A stretch of 7,800 nt of DNA. Source: JBEIUO01 sp964549785. Its GTDB lineage: Bacteria; Planctomycetota; Phycisphaerae; Phycisphaerales; UBA1924. Below, piece after piece: positions 1 to 5,499 of the stretch (positions are counted from its first letter, which is position 1; the number at the start of each line of letters is the position of its first letter). Location: NCBI GenBank assembly GCA_964549785.1, contig CAZJXA010000159.1, forward strand, positions 1 to 7,800, written 5' to 3'. Under the pieces are notes generated by a model. It did not search any database and was not told the origin of the DNA. It saw only the letters and a list, made by a program, of their open reading frames with translations. The position numbers and the translations under genes were made by a program.

Positions 1-830
1 CCGCAACCATCACCGACCAGAGAACCGATGGGTTGACCGTGTTGCTCGACGGCCCTTGGGGCCAGTTCAGCGCACGCGTCCACTTGGTCGGCTCGTACAA
101 CGCCATGAACCTCTTGCAGGCCGTGGCGTCCTGCCACGCGCTCGGACTTTCAACCGCCGACATTGAACGCGGCCTCACGAAAGTCCACGCCCCGCCCGGC
201 CGGCTCGAGCGGGTCTCCACCCCCGCCGATGATGTCGACTGCTTTGTGGACTACGCCCACTCCGATGATTCCCTCCGCAACGTCCTGACGGCGGTCGCGG
301 GCGTCATGGAGGGGCGTTCCCACGCCGGCGGGCGCGTCCGCACCATCGCCGGAACCGCGTCCGACCGATCCGCCGAATCCAAGCTCTGGGTGGTCTTCGG
401 CTGCGGGGGCGACAAAGACCGCACCAAACGGCCACGGATGGGCCAAACCGCATCCGAGATCGCGGACGAGATCATCGTCACCAGCGACAACCCCCGCACC
501 GAACGCCCCAGCGCGATTATCGACGAAGTGCTCTCCGGTATCCCTGCATCGGCCCGCACCCGCGTCACCGTTCAGGCCGACCGGGCCCGCGCCATCCGTC
601 ACGCCGTCAGCGAAGCCGCCCCGCGCGACGTCATCGTGATCGCCGGCAAGGGCCACGAGACCGAGCAGATTGTCCCGGATGGTGCGGGCGGCGTCTTCAA
701 AGTGCATTTTGATGATCGCGAAGTCGCCCGCGCAGCCTTGGCGGAACGCCGGACCGCAGCAACCCGCGAGTCGGGCGATTCCGCGCTCGTCGGTCCTCCG
801 CTCTCCGCCGCAAAGATCGGCCGCCCATGA
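1..830 (+). CDS. murE: UDP-MurNAc-L-Ala-D-Glu:meso-diaminopimelate ligase, 3' part (5' end outside window)
   Basis: Cytoplasmic ATP-dependent ligase that adds meso-diaminopimelate to UDP-MurNAc-L-Ala-D-Glu. The frame is open from base 3 with no upstream stop, so the gene begins before the window. The 275 visible residues (numbered from base 3) cover part of the central ATPase domain and the whole C-terminal ligase domain. The ATP P-loop is upstream. Visible motifs are HLVGSYNAMN (27-36), PGRLE (65-69), VDYAHSDDSL (82-91), VFGCGGDKDRTKRP (131-144), SDNPR (161-165) and AGKGHE (214-219). DNPR is the family signature for meso-DAP rather than lysine. Oddities: the usual YAHTPD reads YAHSDD, about 36 residues lie between it and the VFGCGG strand where E. 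coli MurE has about 14, and there is a roughly 30-residue polar tail after FDDREVARAAL. The stop overlaps the murF start (ATGA), implying translational coupling. Family assignment is secure. Confidence 0.96.
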   Translation, partial: ATITDQRTDGLTVLLDGPWGQFSARVHLVGSYNAMNLLQAVASCHALGLSTADIERGLTKVHAPPGRLERVSTPADDVDCFVDYAHSDDSLRNVLTAVAGVMEGRSHAGGRVRTIAGTASDRSAESKLWVVFGCGGDKDRTKRPRMGQTASEIADEIIVTSDNPRTERPSAIIDEVLSGIPASARTRVTVQADRARAIRHAVSEAAPRDVIVIAGKGHETEQIVPDGAGGVFKVHFDDREVARAALAERRTAATRESGDSALVGPPLSAAKIGRP

Positions 831-2266
831 CTTTTTGGACCGCCGAAGCACTCCGTGACGCCGTTCAGGGCCGCTGGCTGTCGCGGCCTTCCGCCACCGC
901 CCCCGACCTCATCGAACGCATCACCACCGACTCGCGCGAGGCCGGCCCGGGGGTCGCGTTTGTCGCCCTCAAAGGCGAATCGACCGACGGCCACCGCTTC
1001 CTCGCATCCGCCGCCGATGCGGGTTGCCCGCTCGTCGTCATCCACACCGAGGCCGCGGCCACCACCGACCTCCGCGACCGCTCCGCCGTTCTGATCGTTC
1101 CCGATACCGGGGCGGCCCTTCTCCGGCTCGCCGCGTATTACCGCCGGCATCTCGAGGGTACCCGCGTCATCGCCGTCGGCGGCTCGAACGGCAAGACCAC
1201 GACTGTCCGCCTGATCGACCAACTTCTTTCCACCGAACTCCGCGGCAGCGCATCCAAAAAGAGTTTCAACAACGCCGTCGGCGTCCCGCTCACCATCCTC
1301 GCCGCGAAAAAGGGTGACCACTTTCTGATCTGCGAAGTCGGGACCAATGCCCCCGGCGAGATCGGCCCTCTGGTCGATGTCATCCGACCGGATATCGCCG
1401 TTCTGACAAGCATCGGACGGGAGCATCTGGAGGGCTTGGGCAACCTCGAGGGCGTGGTGCGAGAGGAGATTTCGCTCCTCGGCGGGCTCAAGCCCGGCGG
1501 GCTGGCCGTCCTCCCCGCCGACAGCCGCGAACTCCGCGTGGCCGTCCGTCGGCTGGCCGCGGCGGGCAGTCAGCCCGACATGAAGTGCATCTGGTTCGGC
1601 ACGTCGCCCGACGCCGACCTCCGTCTTTCAGGCGTCCGCACCACCCTCGGCGGGACCGATTTCACGCTCAACGACCGGGACACGTTCCACATCCCGCTCA
1701 GCGGTGCCCACAACGCCGCCAATGCCGCCGCGGCCGTCGCGGTGGCGCGGCGGATGGGAATTTCAGCGGCCGCGATCCTTGCCGGACTCGCCAAGGCTCA
1801 GGGGCCGCCGATGCGCATGGAATTGCTCCGTCTCGAAACGCCGCGCGGTCCGATTGCCTTTCTGAATGACACCTACAACGCTAATCCCGACTCCATGCTG
1901 GGCGTGTTCGATACGTTCTTTGCGATCGCGCGAGACACCAGTCCGGGACGCCTGGTACTGGTGTTGGGCGACATGCTGGAACTGGGCGACCTCGCCCCCG
2001 CCATGCACCGCGAGGTGCTTTCCGCAGCTCGATCTCACCTCGCCGCGGCCGCCCAGCCCTCGCTCACGGTGCTGGTGGGTCCGCACATGGCCGGCGCGGC
2101 GAACGAACTCAAAGGCTTCGATGTTGTCCGCCTTGAATCCACCACCCCCGAACACTCCGCCGCCGCCGCCGCCCTCTTTAGGCCCGACGACCTTGTCGTC
2201 CTGAAAGGCTCCCGTGGTAGCGCCATCGACCGCATCCTGGACGCCTTCATGAAGACCGTCACCTGA
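827..2266 (+). CDS. murF: UDP-MurNAc-tripeptide:D-alanyl-D-alanine ligase
   Basis: Cytoplasmic Mur ligase that adds D-Ala-D-Ala to UDP-MurNAc-tripeptide using ATP, giving the pentapeptide used by MraY. It has 479 residues, close to the usual 450-480. Domains in order: N-terminal UDP-binding domain (about 1-110, with TTDSRE at 33-38), central ATPase with P-loop GSNGKTTT (119-126), SFNNAVGVPLT (146-156), EVGTNAPGEI (170-179) and GREHLEG (197-203), GAHNAANA (293-300), then the C-terminal ligase domain with NDTYNANPDSM (347-357), LGDMLELG (380-387) and VLKGSRG (458-464). The EVGTNAPGEI and NDTYNANP motifs are typical of MurF and separate it from MurC, MurD and MurE. The ATG start overlaps the murE stop by four bases and has no strong ribosome site, fitting coupled translation from murE. 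All key motifs are intact. Confidence 0.97.
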   Translation: MTFWTAEALRDAVQGRWLSRPSATAPDLIERITTDSREAGPGVAFVALKGESTDGHRFLASAADAGCPLVVIHTEAAATTDLRDRSAVLIVPDTGAALLRLAAYYRRHLEGTRVIAVGGSNGKTTTVRLIDQLLSTELRGSASKKSFNNAVGVPLTILAAKKGDHFLICEVGTNAPGEIGPLVDVIRPDIAVLTSIGREHLEGLGNLEGVVREEISLLGGLKPGGLAVLPADSRELRVAVRRLAAAGSQPDMKCIWFGTSPDADLRLSGVRTTLGGTDFTLNDRDTFHIPLSGAHNAANAAAAVAVARRMGISAAAILAGLAKAQGPPMRMELLRLETPRGPIAFLNDTYNANPDSMLGVFDTFFAIARDTSPGRLVLVLGDMLELGDLAPAMHREVLSAARSHLAAAAQPSLTVLVGPHMAGAANELKGFDVVRLESTTPEHSAAAAALFRPDDLVVLKGSRGSAIDRILDAFMKTVT

Positions 2267-2310
2267 ACCTTTTCCCGCCCATCCGGCGTCGCATCCCGCC
2301 TTCCCGCCTT

Positions 2311-2342
2311 CCTCTGTGTTCTTCGTGCACTCTGTTGTAAAT
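2311..2342 (-). repeat. interspersed intergenic repeat (minus-strand reading TTECTKNTE)
   Basis: This lies in the 102-base gap between murF and mraY (2267-2368). Read on the minus strand it contains ACAACAGAGTGCACGAAG followed by AACACAGAGG. The minus frame translates as FTTECTKNTEE. From memory, near-identical ACCACAGAG...AACACAGAG sequences recur between genes in many unrelated bacterial genomes and produce spurious TTExTENTE-type proteins; I know no established name or function. It is rich in short CACAGAG-like units and shows no convincing hairpin. The rest of the gap (2267-2310 and 2343-2368) is C/T-rich on the plus strand, with no recognisable terminator and no Shine-Dalgarno site before mraY. 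Confidence 0.6.
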
Positions 2343-2368
2343 GCCTTTGCCTTCGTCGCTCGTCGCCC

Positions 2369-3538
2369 ATGCTCTACGCTTTCCTCGAACTCACCCGCGA
2401 ATGGCTCATCGATCACGGCGTCTATTTCCTGCTCCGCGTCTTTGAGCAGTTGCAGTTCCGGGCGTTGGCCGCCGCGGGTCTTGCGTTCGTGCTTGTTCTG
2501 GTCCTCGGCAAGCCCACCATCCGCTGGCTGACCCGCAAAAAGATCGGCGACTCCGGCCTCGCCGACACCGAGGCGCTCCGCGCCCACGCCTCGTCGAAGG
2601 CCAACGTACCGACGATGGGCGGCCTTCTCATCGTCGGCTCGATCGTGGTGAGCGTCCTCATGCTCGCCGACCTCAGCCAGTTCTACATCCAACTGGGCCT
2701 CATCGTCATGCTCTGGCTCGCGGTGCTGGGCGGGTTCGACGACTGGCTCAAACTGACCGCCAAGTCCCGCGGCACCGGCAGCCGTCAGGGCCTCCGGGCC
2801 TGGGAGAAGCTCATCTTCCAGTTGGGCCTCGGCCTGATCGCCGGATGGTTCCTCTACCGGCAAGGAACCAGCGTCGAGGACGTGCGGCATGTTCTGAACC
2901 TGCCGTTCCAGAAGACCTACGAAACGGCCGCCTCGGGCACGCTCAACCCGGCTCTCATCTACCTTTCCGCGATCCCCTTTGTCATCGTCTCGATCCTGAT
3001 GCTGACCGGCATGAGCAACGCCGCGAACATCACCGACGGGATGGATGGCTTGGCCGGAGGAATCGCCACCGCCGTTTCAGTCGGGCTCTTTGTCCTCACG
3101 CTCGTCGCTGGCGACAACGGCATGGCTCACTACCTGCTGGTGCCGCATATCCCGGGCTCGGGTGAACTCGCCGTCTTGGCCGGGGCCACCGCGGGTGCCT
3201 GTCTCGGCTTTCTCTGGTGGAATTGCTCACCCGCGCAGGTCTTCATGGGAGACACCGGCTCGCTGGCGTTGGGCGGCGTCATCGGATACATCGCCCTCGT
3301 CACGAGACAGGAGATTGCCACCCTGCTGATGTGCGGGGTCTTCCTCATCGAGATCGGGTCGGTCACGATCCAAGTGACGTATTTCCGCGCGACCGGCGGC
3401 CGGCGCATCTTCCGCTGCGCCCCCTATCACCACCACCTCCACATGGGCGGCTGGACCGAATCGCAGATCGTTGCCCGGGCGTGGATCGTTTCGCTGATCC
3501 TGGTGGTCGCCGCGCTGGCGATGCTGAAGGTGCGGTAG
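2369..3538 (+). CDS. mraY: phospho-N-acetylmuramoyl-pentapeptide transferase (lipid I synthase)
   Basis: Integral membrane enzyme that transfers phospho-MurNAc-pentapeptide from UDP to undecaprenyl phosphate, making lipid I. It has 389 residues, slightly longer than the common 320-360, with about ten hydrophobic segments. Family motifs in order: KANVPTMGG (77-85, usually KxGTPTMGG), GGFDDWLK (121-128, the catalytic Asp pair), SNAANITDGMDGLAGG (216-231, with the third essential Asp), FLWWNCSPAQVFMGDTGSLALGG (two adjacent motifs, 281-303) and APYHHHLHMGGWTE (351-364, the HHH cytoplasmic loop). All catalytic residues are present. The ATG at 2369 gives a normal short N-terminus before the first membrane helix. 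No Shine-Dalgarno site is seen. It follows murF after a repeat-bearing gap and is probably co-transcribed with it. No murD or ftsW follows. Confidence 0.97.
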   Translation: MLYAFLELTREWLIDHGVYFLLRVFEQLQFRALAAAGLAFVLVLVLGKPTIRWLTRKKIGDSGLADTEALRAHASSKANVPTMGGLLIVGSIVVSVLMLADLSQFYIQLGLIVMLWLAVLGGFDDWLKLTAKSRGTGSRQGLRAWEKLIFQLGLGLIAGWFLYRQGTSVEDVRHVLNLPFQKTYETAASGTLNPALIYLSAIPFVIVSILMLTGMSNAANITDGMDGLAGGIATAVSVGLFVLTLVAGDNGMAHYLLVPHIPGSGELAVLAGATAGACLGFLWWNCSPAQVFMGDTGSLALGGVIGYIALVTRQEIATLLMCGVFLIEIGSVTIQVTYFRATGGRRIFRCAPYHHHLHMGGWTESQIVARAWIVSLILVVAALAMLKVR

Positions 3539-3606
3539 TCGGCGCCGCCCCGCCACCGGCTGCAAACCTGAAACCGGTATCACGCCAAGCCTTCTATCAT
3601 TCGCGC

Positions 3607-4710
3607 ATGACCACCTTTGCCAAGCCCGCCGCGGGCCTTACGCCCTCAACCCGTACCACGCCGACCACCATGCGGGCGCTCATCAAGCACCACGCGGGCG
3701 TCGGCTTGCGGTTTGTCGATGACCGTCCGGTGCCCACCCCCGGCCCGCGCGACGTGCTGATCCGCGTGCTCAAGGCCGGCATCTGCGGCACCGACCGACA
3801 CATCTGGGAGTGGGACGCCTGGGCCGCGGGCCGCATCCCCGTCGGCATCGTCACCGGTCACGAGTTTGTCGGCATCATCGAGAAAGTCGGCGGGGCGGTG
3901 ACCCGCTGCACCGTCGGTCAGCGGGTCTCGGCCGAGGGCCACATCACCGCGGGCGTCGATTTCAACAGCCGCACCGGCAACGCCCACATCGCCAGCGACA
4001 CGCGGATCCTGGGGATCGACCGCGACGGCATCTTCGCCGAGTACGTCACCGTGCCCGAAGAGAACGTCTGGCCCCTGCACGACAAAATCCCCGACAAGGT
4101 CGCTGCTGTCATGGACCCGTTGGGCAACGCCGTCCACACCGTCATGGCCGCGGGCGTCTCGGCCAAGAGCGTGCTCATCACCGGCACCGGCATCATCGGG
4201 TTGATGGCCGTGACCGTCGCCAAAGCCGCGGGCGCGGGCCGCATCTTCACCACCGACATGGACCCGCGCCGGCGGGAACTCTCCAAGAAGTTGGGCGCGG
4301 CCGAGGCCTTCGACCCGCGCACCAGCGATTGGATCAAGGACGTCCGGGCCAGTTGCCGAGGTGAAGGCGTGGACATCCTGCTCGAGATGTCCGGCTCGCC
4401 CGCCGCATACGACCAGGGCTTCAGCGCCCTCCGCAACGGCGGAACCGCCGCCCTCCTGGGCATCCCCGCGAAACCGCCGACGTTCAATATCACCCAGCAC
4501 GTCGTCTTCAAGGGAGCCACGGTGCTCGGCATCAACGGCCGCAAGATGTTCGAGACCTGGTACCAGATGGAGGAACTCCTCATCAGCGGCAAGCTCGAAC
4601 TCGACGACATCATCACGCACGAGTTCCCGCTCGAAGAGTTCCAGAAGGCCCACGAAACCATGATCTCGGGCGACGGAATCAAGGTGGTGCTGTCGATCGC
4701 CGAACGCTGA
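3607..4710 (+). CDS. tdh: L-threonine 3-dehydrogenase-like zinc alcohol dehydrogenase lacking the structural-zinc cysteines
   Basis: Medium-chain NAD-dependent dehydrogenase. Tdh oxidises L-threonine to 2-amino-3-ketobutyrate, normally cleaved by Kbl to glycine and acetyl-CoA. The match to E. coli Tdh runs end to end: ICGTDRHIWEWDAW (59-72), GHEFVG (84-89), SAEGHIT (108-114), DPLGNAVHT (170-178), GTGIIGLM (193-200, Rossmann fold), EMSGSPAAY (260-268), KMFETWYQM (313-321) and ITHEF (336-340). Catalytic-zinc residues Cys60, His85 and Glu86 are kept. The four structural-zinc cysteines of E. coli Tdh align without gaps to Ala115, Asp118, Ser121 and Ala129, so that site is absent. Two starts are possible. 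ATG 3607 gives 367 aa with a 21-residue Thr/Pro-rich lead, and I prefer it because GC-ending codon use begins there. ATG 3670 (MRALIK, 346 aa) matches the E. coli N-terminus. Neither has a Shine-Dalgarno site. No kbl is adjacent, so a related substrate is possible. Confidence 0.85.
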   Translation: MTTFAKPAAGLTPSTRTTPTTMRALIKHHAGVGLRFVDDRPVPTPGPRDVLIRVLKAGICGTDRHIWEWDAWAAGRIPVGIVTGHEFVGIIEKVGGAVTRCTVGQRVSAEGHITAGVDFNSRTGNAHIASDTRILGIDRDGIFAEYVTVPEENVWPLHDKIPDKVAAVMDPLGNAVHTVMAAGVSAKSVLITGTGIIGLMAVTVAKAAGAGRIFTTDMDPRRRELSKKLGAAEAFDPRTSDWIKDVRASCRGEGVDILLEMSGSPAAYDQGFSALRNGGTAALLGIPAKPPTFNITQHVVFKGATVLGINGRKMFETWYQMEELLISGKLELDDIITHEFPLEEFQKAHETMISGDGIKVVLSIAER

Positions 4711-4770
4711 ACGCCCCCGCCCCGCGAGCGAACGCCGTAGCCATCGGTGCCGGTGCAAAAACGGAAGACC

Positions 4771-4787
4771 CCGCGCTACTTACGCGG
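4771..4787. other. small hairpin in convergent spacer
   Basis: CCGCG and CGCGG flank a seven-base loop (CTACTTA). It lies in the 147-base spacer (4711-4857) between two convergent genes. On the minus strand a run of five T follows about ten bases later (complement of AAAAA at 4757-4761), so it could be part of a terminator for the minus-strand gene, but the distance is long. A second tiny stem, CTCC-AAAA-GGGG, sits at 4791-4802. No gene is seen in the spacer. Confidence 0.3.
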
Positions 4788-4818
4788 AGCCTCCAAAAGG
4801 GGTGATCGCCATACGGAC

Positions 4819-4849
4819 GCGACGGCTGTACCTGGAACGCTACCGTCGC
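4819..4849 (-). terminator. possible hairpin terminator of the minus-strand small-protein gene
   Basis: A perfect 7-bp stem, GCGACGG (4819-4825) and CCGTCGC (4843-4849), encloses a 17-base loop. In the minus direction it starts eight bases after the TAA stop of the 149-aa gene. There is no T tract directly behind it, so it is not a canonical intrinsic terminator. The position right after a stop codon in a convergent spacer is the main argument for the call. Confidence 0.35.
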
Positions 4850-4857
4850 CCCCCGAG

Positions 4858-5307
4858 TTAGTTCTCAAAGTGGTGAATATCGATCGCCCACGGCGGAGAC
4901 AGCCGCATCATCGGCAAGGGAGCCCCGCCGATCCGCACCTCGCGGCTCTGGGTGATCAGCCCCGATCCGCCGACCGTGAGAAAGTACAGCCCGGGTTCAA
5001 GCGTCAACGAGACTTCCTGCCCGCTGCGCACCTTCACGCGGTTGGTGTCGTGGCAGATGCTGCGACCCTCCAGCCGATACCACACCGAGTCTCCCGAGGG
5101 CGACTCGATCGAGAACCGCAAAGACGCGCCCGAAAGCTTCGCGATGGACTTGTTCGATTGCGTAGCGGCGGGGGGGCCAGACGTGGGGGCAGACGTGGGG
5201 CCAGACATTGCCGCAGCCCCGGCGAGGGACGTCGCGATCGTGATCAACATGACTCCGGCCAGCAGCACTCCGGCGTCGAACATGCGGGATTTGTGACAAC
5301 GATTCAT
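4858..5307 (-). CDS. small exported protein of unknown function
   Basis: 149 residues; I do not recognise the family. The N-terminus is basic (MNRCHKSR), followed by a hydrophobic stretch at about 11-33 ending in AGAAA, which fits a Sec signal peptide or an uncleaved membrane anchor. Residues 34-55 form a Ser/Thr/Pro/Ala linker (SGPTSAPTSGPPAAT). Residues 58-149 look like one compact beta-rich domain with alternating polar and hydrophobic residues and turns such as SPSGDS, RSGQEVSLTLEPGLYFLTVG and REVRIGG. This resembles surface-type beta-sandwich domains in general style only. It holds one Cys in the exported part (Cys85) and no catalytic pattern. The ATG at 5307 is supported by AAAGGAG on the minus strand six bases upstream. 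It is followed by a hairpin and lies downstream of the esterase gene after a 192-base gap, so it probably has its own promoter. Confidence 0.75.
   Translation of the reverse strand: MNRCHKSRMFDAGVLLAGVMLITIATSLAGAAAMSGPTSAPTSGPPAATQSNKSIAKLSGASLRFSIESPSGDSVWYRLEGRSICHDTNRVKVRSGQEVSLTLEPGLYFLTVGGSGLITQSREVRIGGAPLPMMRLSPPWAIDIHHFEN
5171..5208. repeat. imperfect 12-14-base tandem repeat (three units) in the linker of the small exported protein
   Basis: Three head-to-tail units with core GGGGC(C)AGACGT lie at 5171-5184, 5185-5196 and 5197-5208. Lengths vary by one or two bases through the G run. On the coding (minus) strand they encode the repeated SGPT / SAPT / SGPP linker. This looks like slippage-generated, length-variable coding sequence. 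Confidence 0.7.
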
Positions 5308-5313
5308 GGCACG

Positions 5314-5320
5314 CTCCTTT
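5314..5320 (-). promoter_or_regulatory. ribosome binding site of the small exported protein
   Basis: The minus strand reads AAAGGAG, six bases before the ATG whose complement is 5305-5307. It is one of the two clear Shine-Dalgarno sites in the window, and it selects 5307 over the in-frame ATG at 5283. Confidence 0.75.
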
Positions 5321-5332
5321 CCCTGTGCTTGG

Positions 5333-5342
5333 GAACCGGTTC
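5333..5342. promoter_or_regulatory. perfect 10-bp palindrome upstream of the small exported protein gene
   Basis: GAACCGGTTC is a perfect inverted repeat without a spacer. It lies 25-35 bases upstream of the minus-strand start and is followed on the plus strand by TTTTTC. Its position, just upstream of the ribosome site, would suit an operator, but no regulator is encoded nearby and it could equally belong to a dispersed element. Confidence 0.35.
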
Positions 5343-5363
5343 TTTTTCGGAGGATGCGTCAGA

Positions 5364-5405
5364 CACGCGGGGTCCATCCAAGAAAGAAAGACGCGTGCAC
5401 CCCGC
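5364..5405. repeat. two overlapping inverted repeats in the spacer
   Basis: Two mutually exclusive stems occur here. CACGCG (5364-5369) can pair with CGCGTG (5392-5397), and GCGGGGT (5367-5373) can pair with ACCCCGC (5399-5405). The loop contains AAGAAAGAAAG. The 192-base spacer (5308-5499) has no credible gene of its own; reading frames across it are by-products of the composition or of a dispersed repeat. Confidence 0.4.
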
Positions 5406-5471
5406 ATCGGCGCAAGGTCGCTCCCCGCAGCCGCCCGAGCTCGTTCCAGATCGATGAGATCAGCATCCCCG

Positions 5472-5499
5472 CCGACCGCGCCGCAACACCGACCGCGCC
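5472..5499. repeat. 11-bp direct repeat just past the esterase stop codon
   Basis: CCGACCGCGCC occurs at 5472-5482 and again at 5489-5499, separated by six bases (GCAACA). It lies immediately downstream, on the minus strand, of the esterase stop codon (5500-5502). It could be a protein-binding pair or chance in GC-rich DNA. Confidence 0.45.

Noticed and set aside
1763..2890. 375-residue minus-strand frame across murF and mraY
   Set aside because: It runs antisense through two certain genes and includes the TTECTKNTE repeat reading, which explains its apparent similarity to hypothetical proteins.
3555..3578. ACCGG...CCGGT stem after mraY as terminator
   Set aside because: Only five pairs with a 14-base loop and no T tract behind it.
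3217..3606. Upstream extension of the tdh reading frame into mraY
   Set aside because: The frame is open by composition only. It overlaps the conserved C-terminal third of mraY in another frame, and the Arg/His/Pro-rich translation has no Tdh similarity before 3670.
3646..4758. 370-residue open frame antisense to tdh
   Set aside because: A shadow of a GC-rich gene; Asp/Gly/Ala/Val-rich translation without family motifs, whereas the opposite strand carries a full dehydrogenase.
4747..5457. 236-residue plus-strand frame over the small exported protein
   Set aside because: Highly basic, low-complexity translation; the minus-strand gene has a ribosome site, a signal-like N-terminus and a plausible domain.
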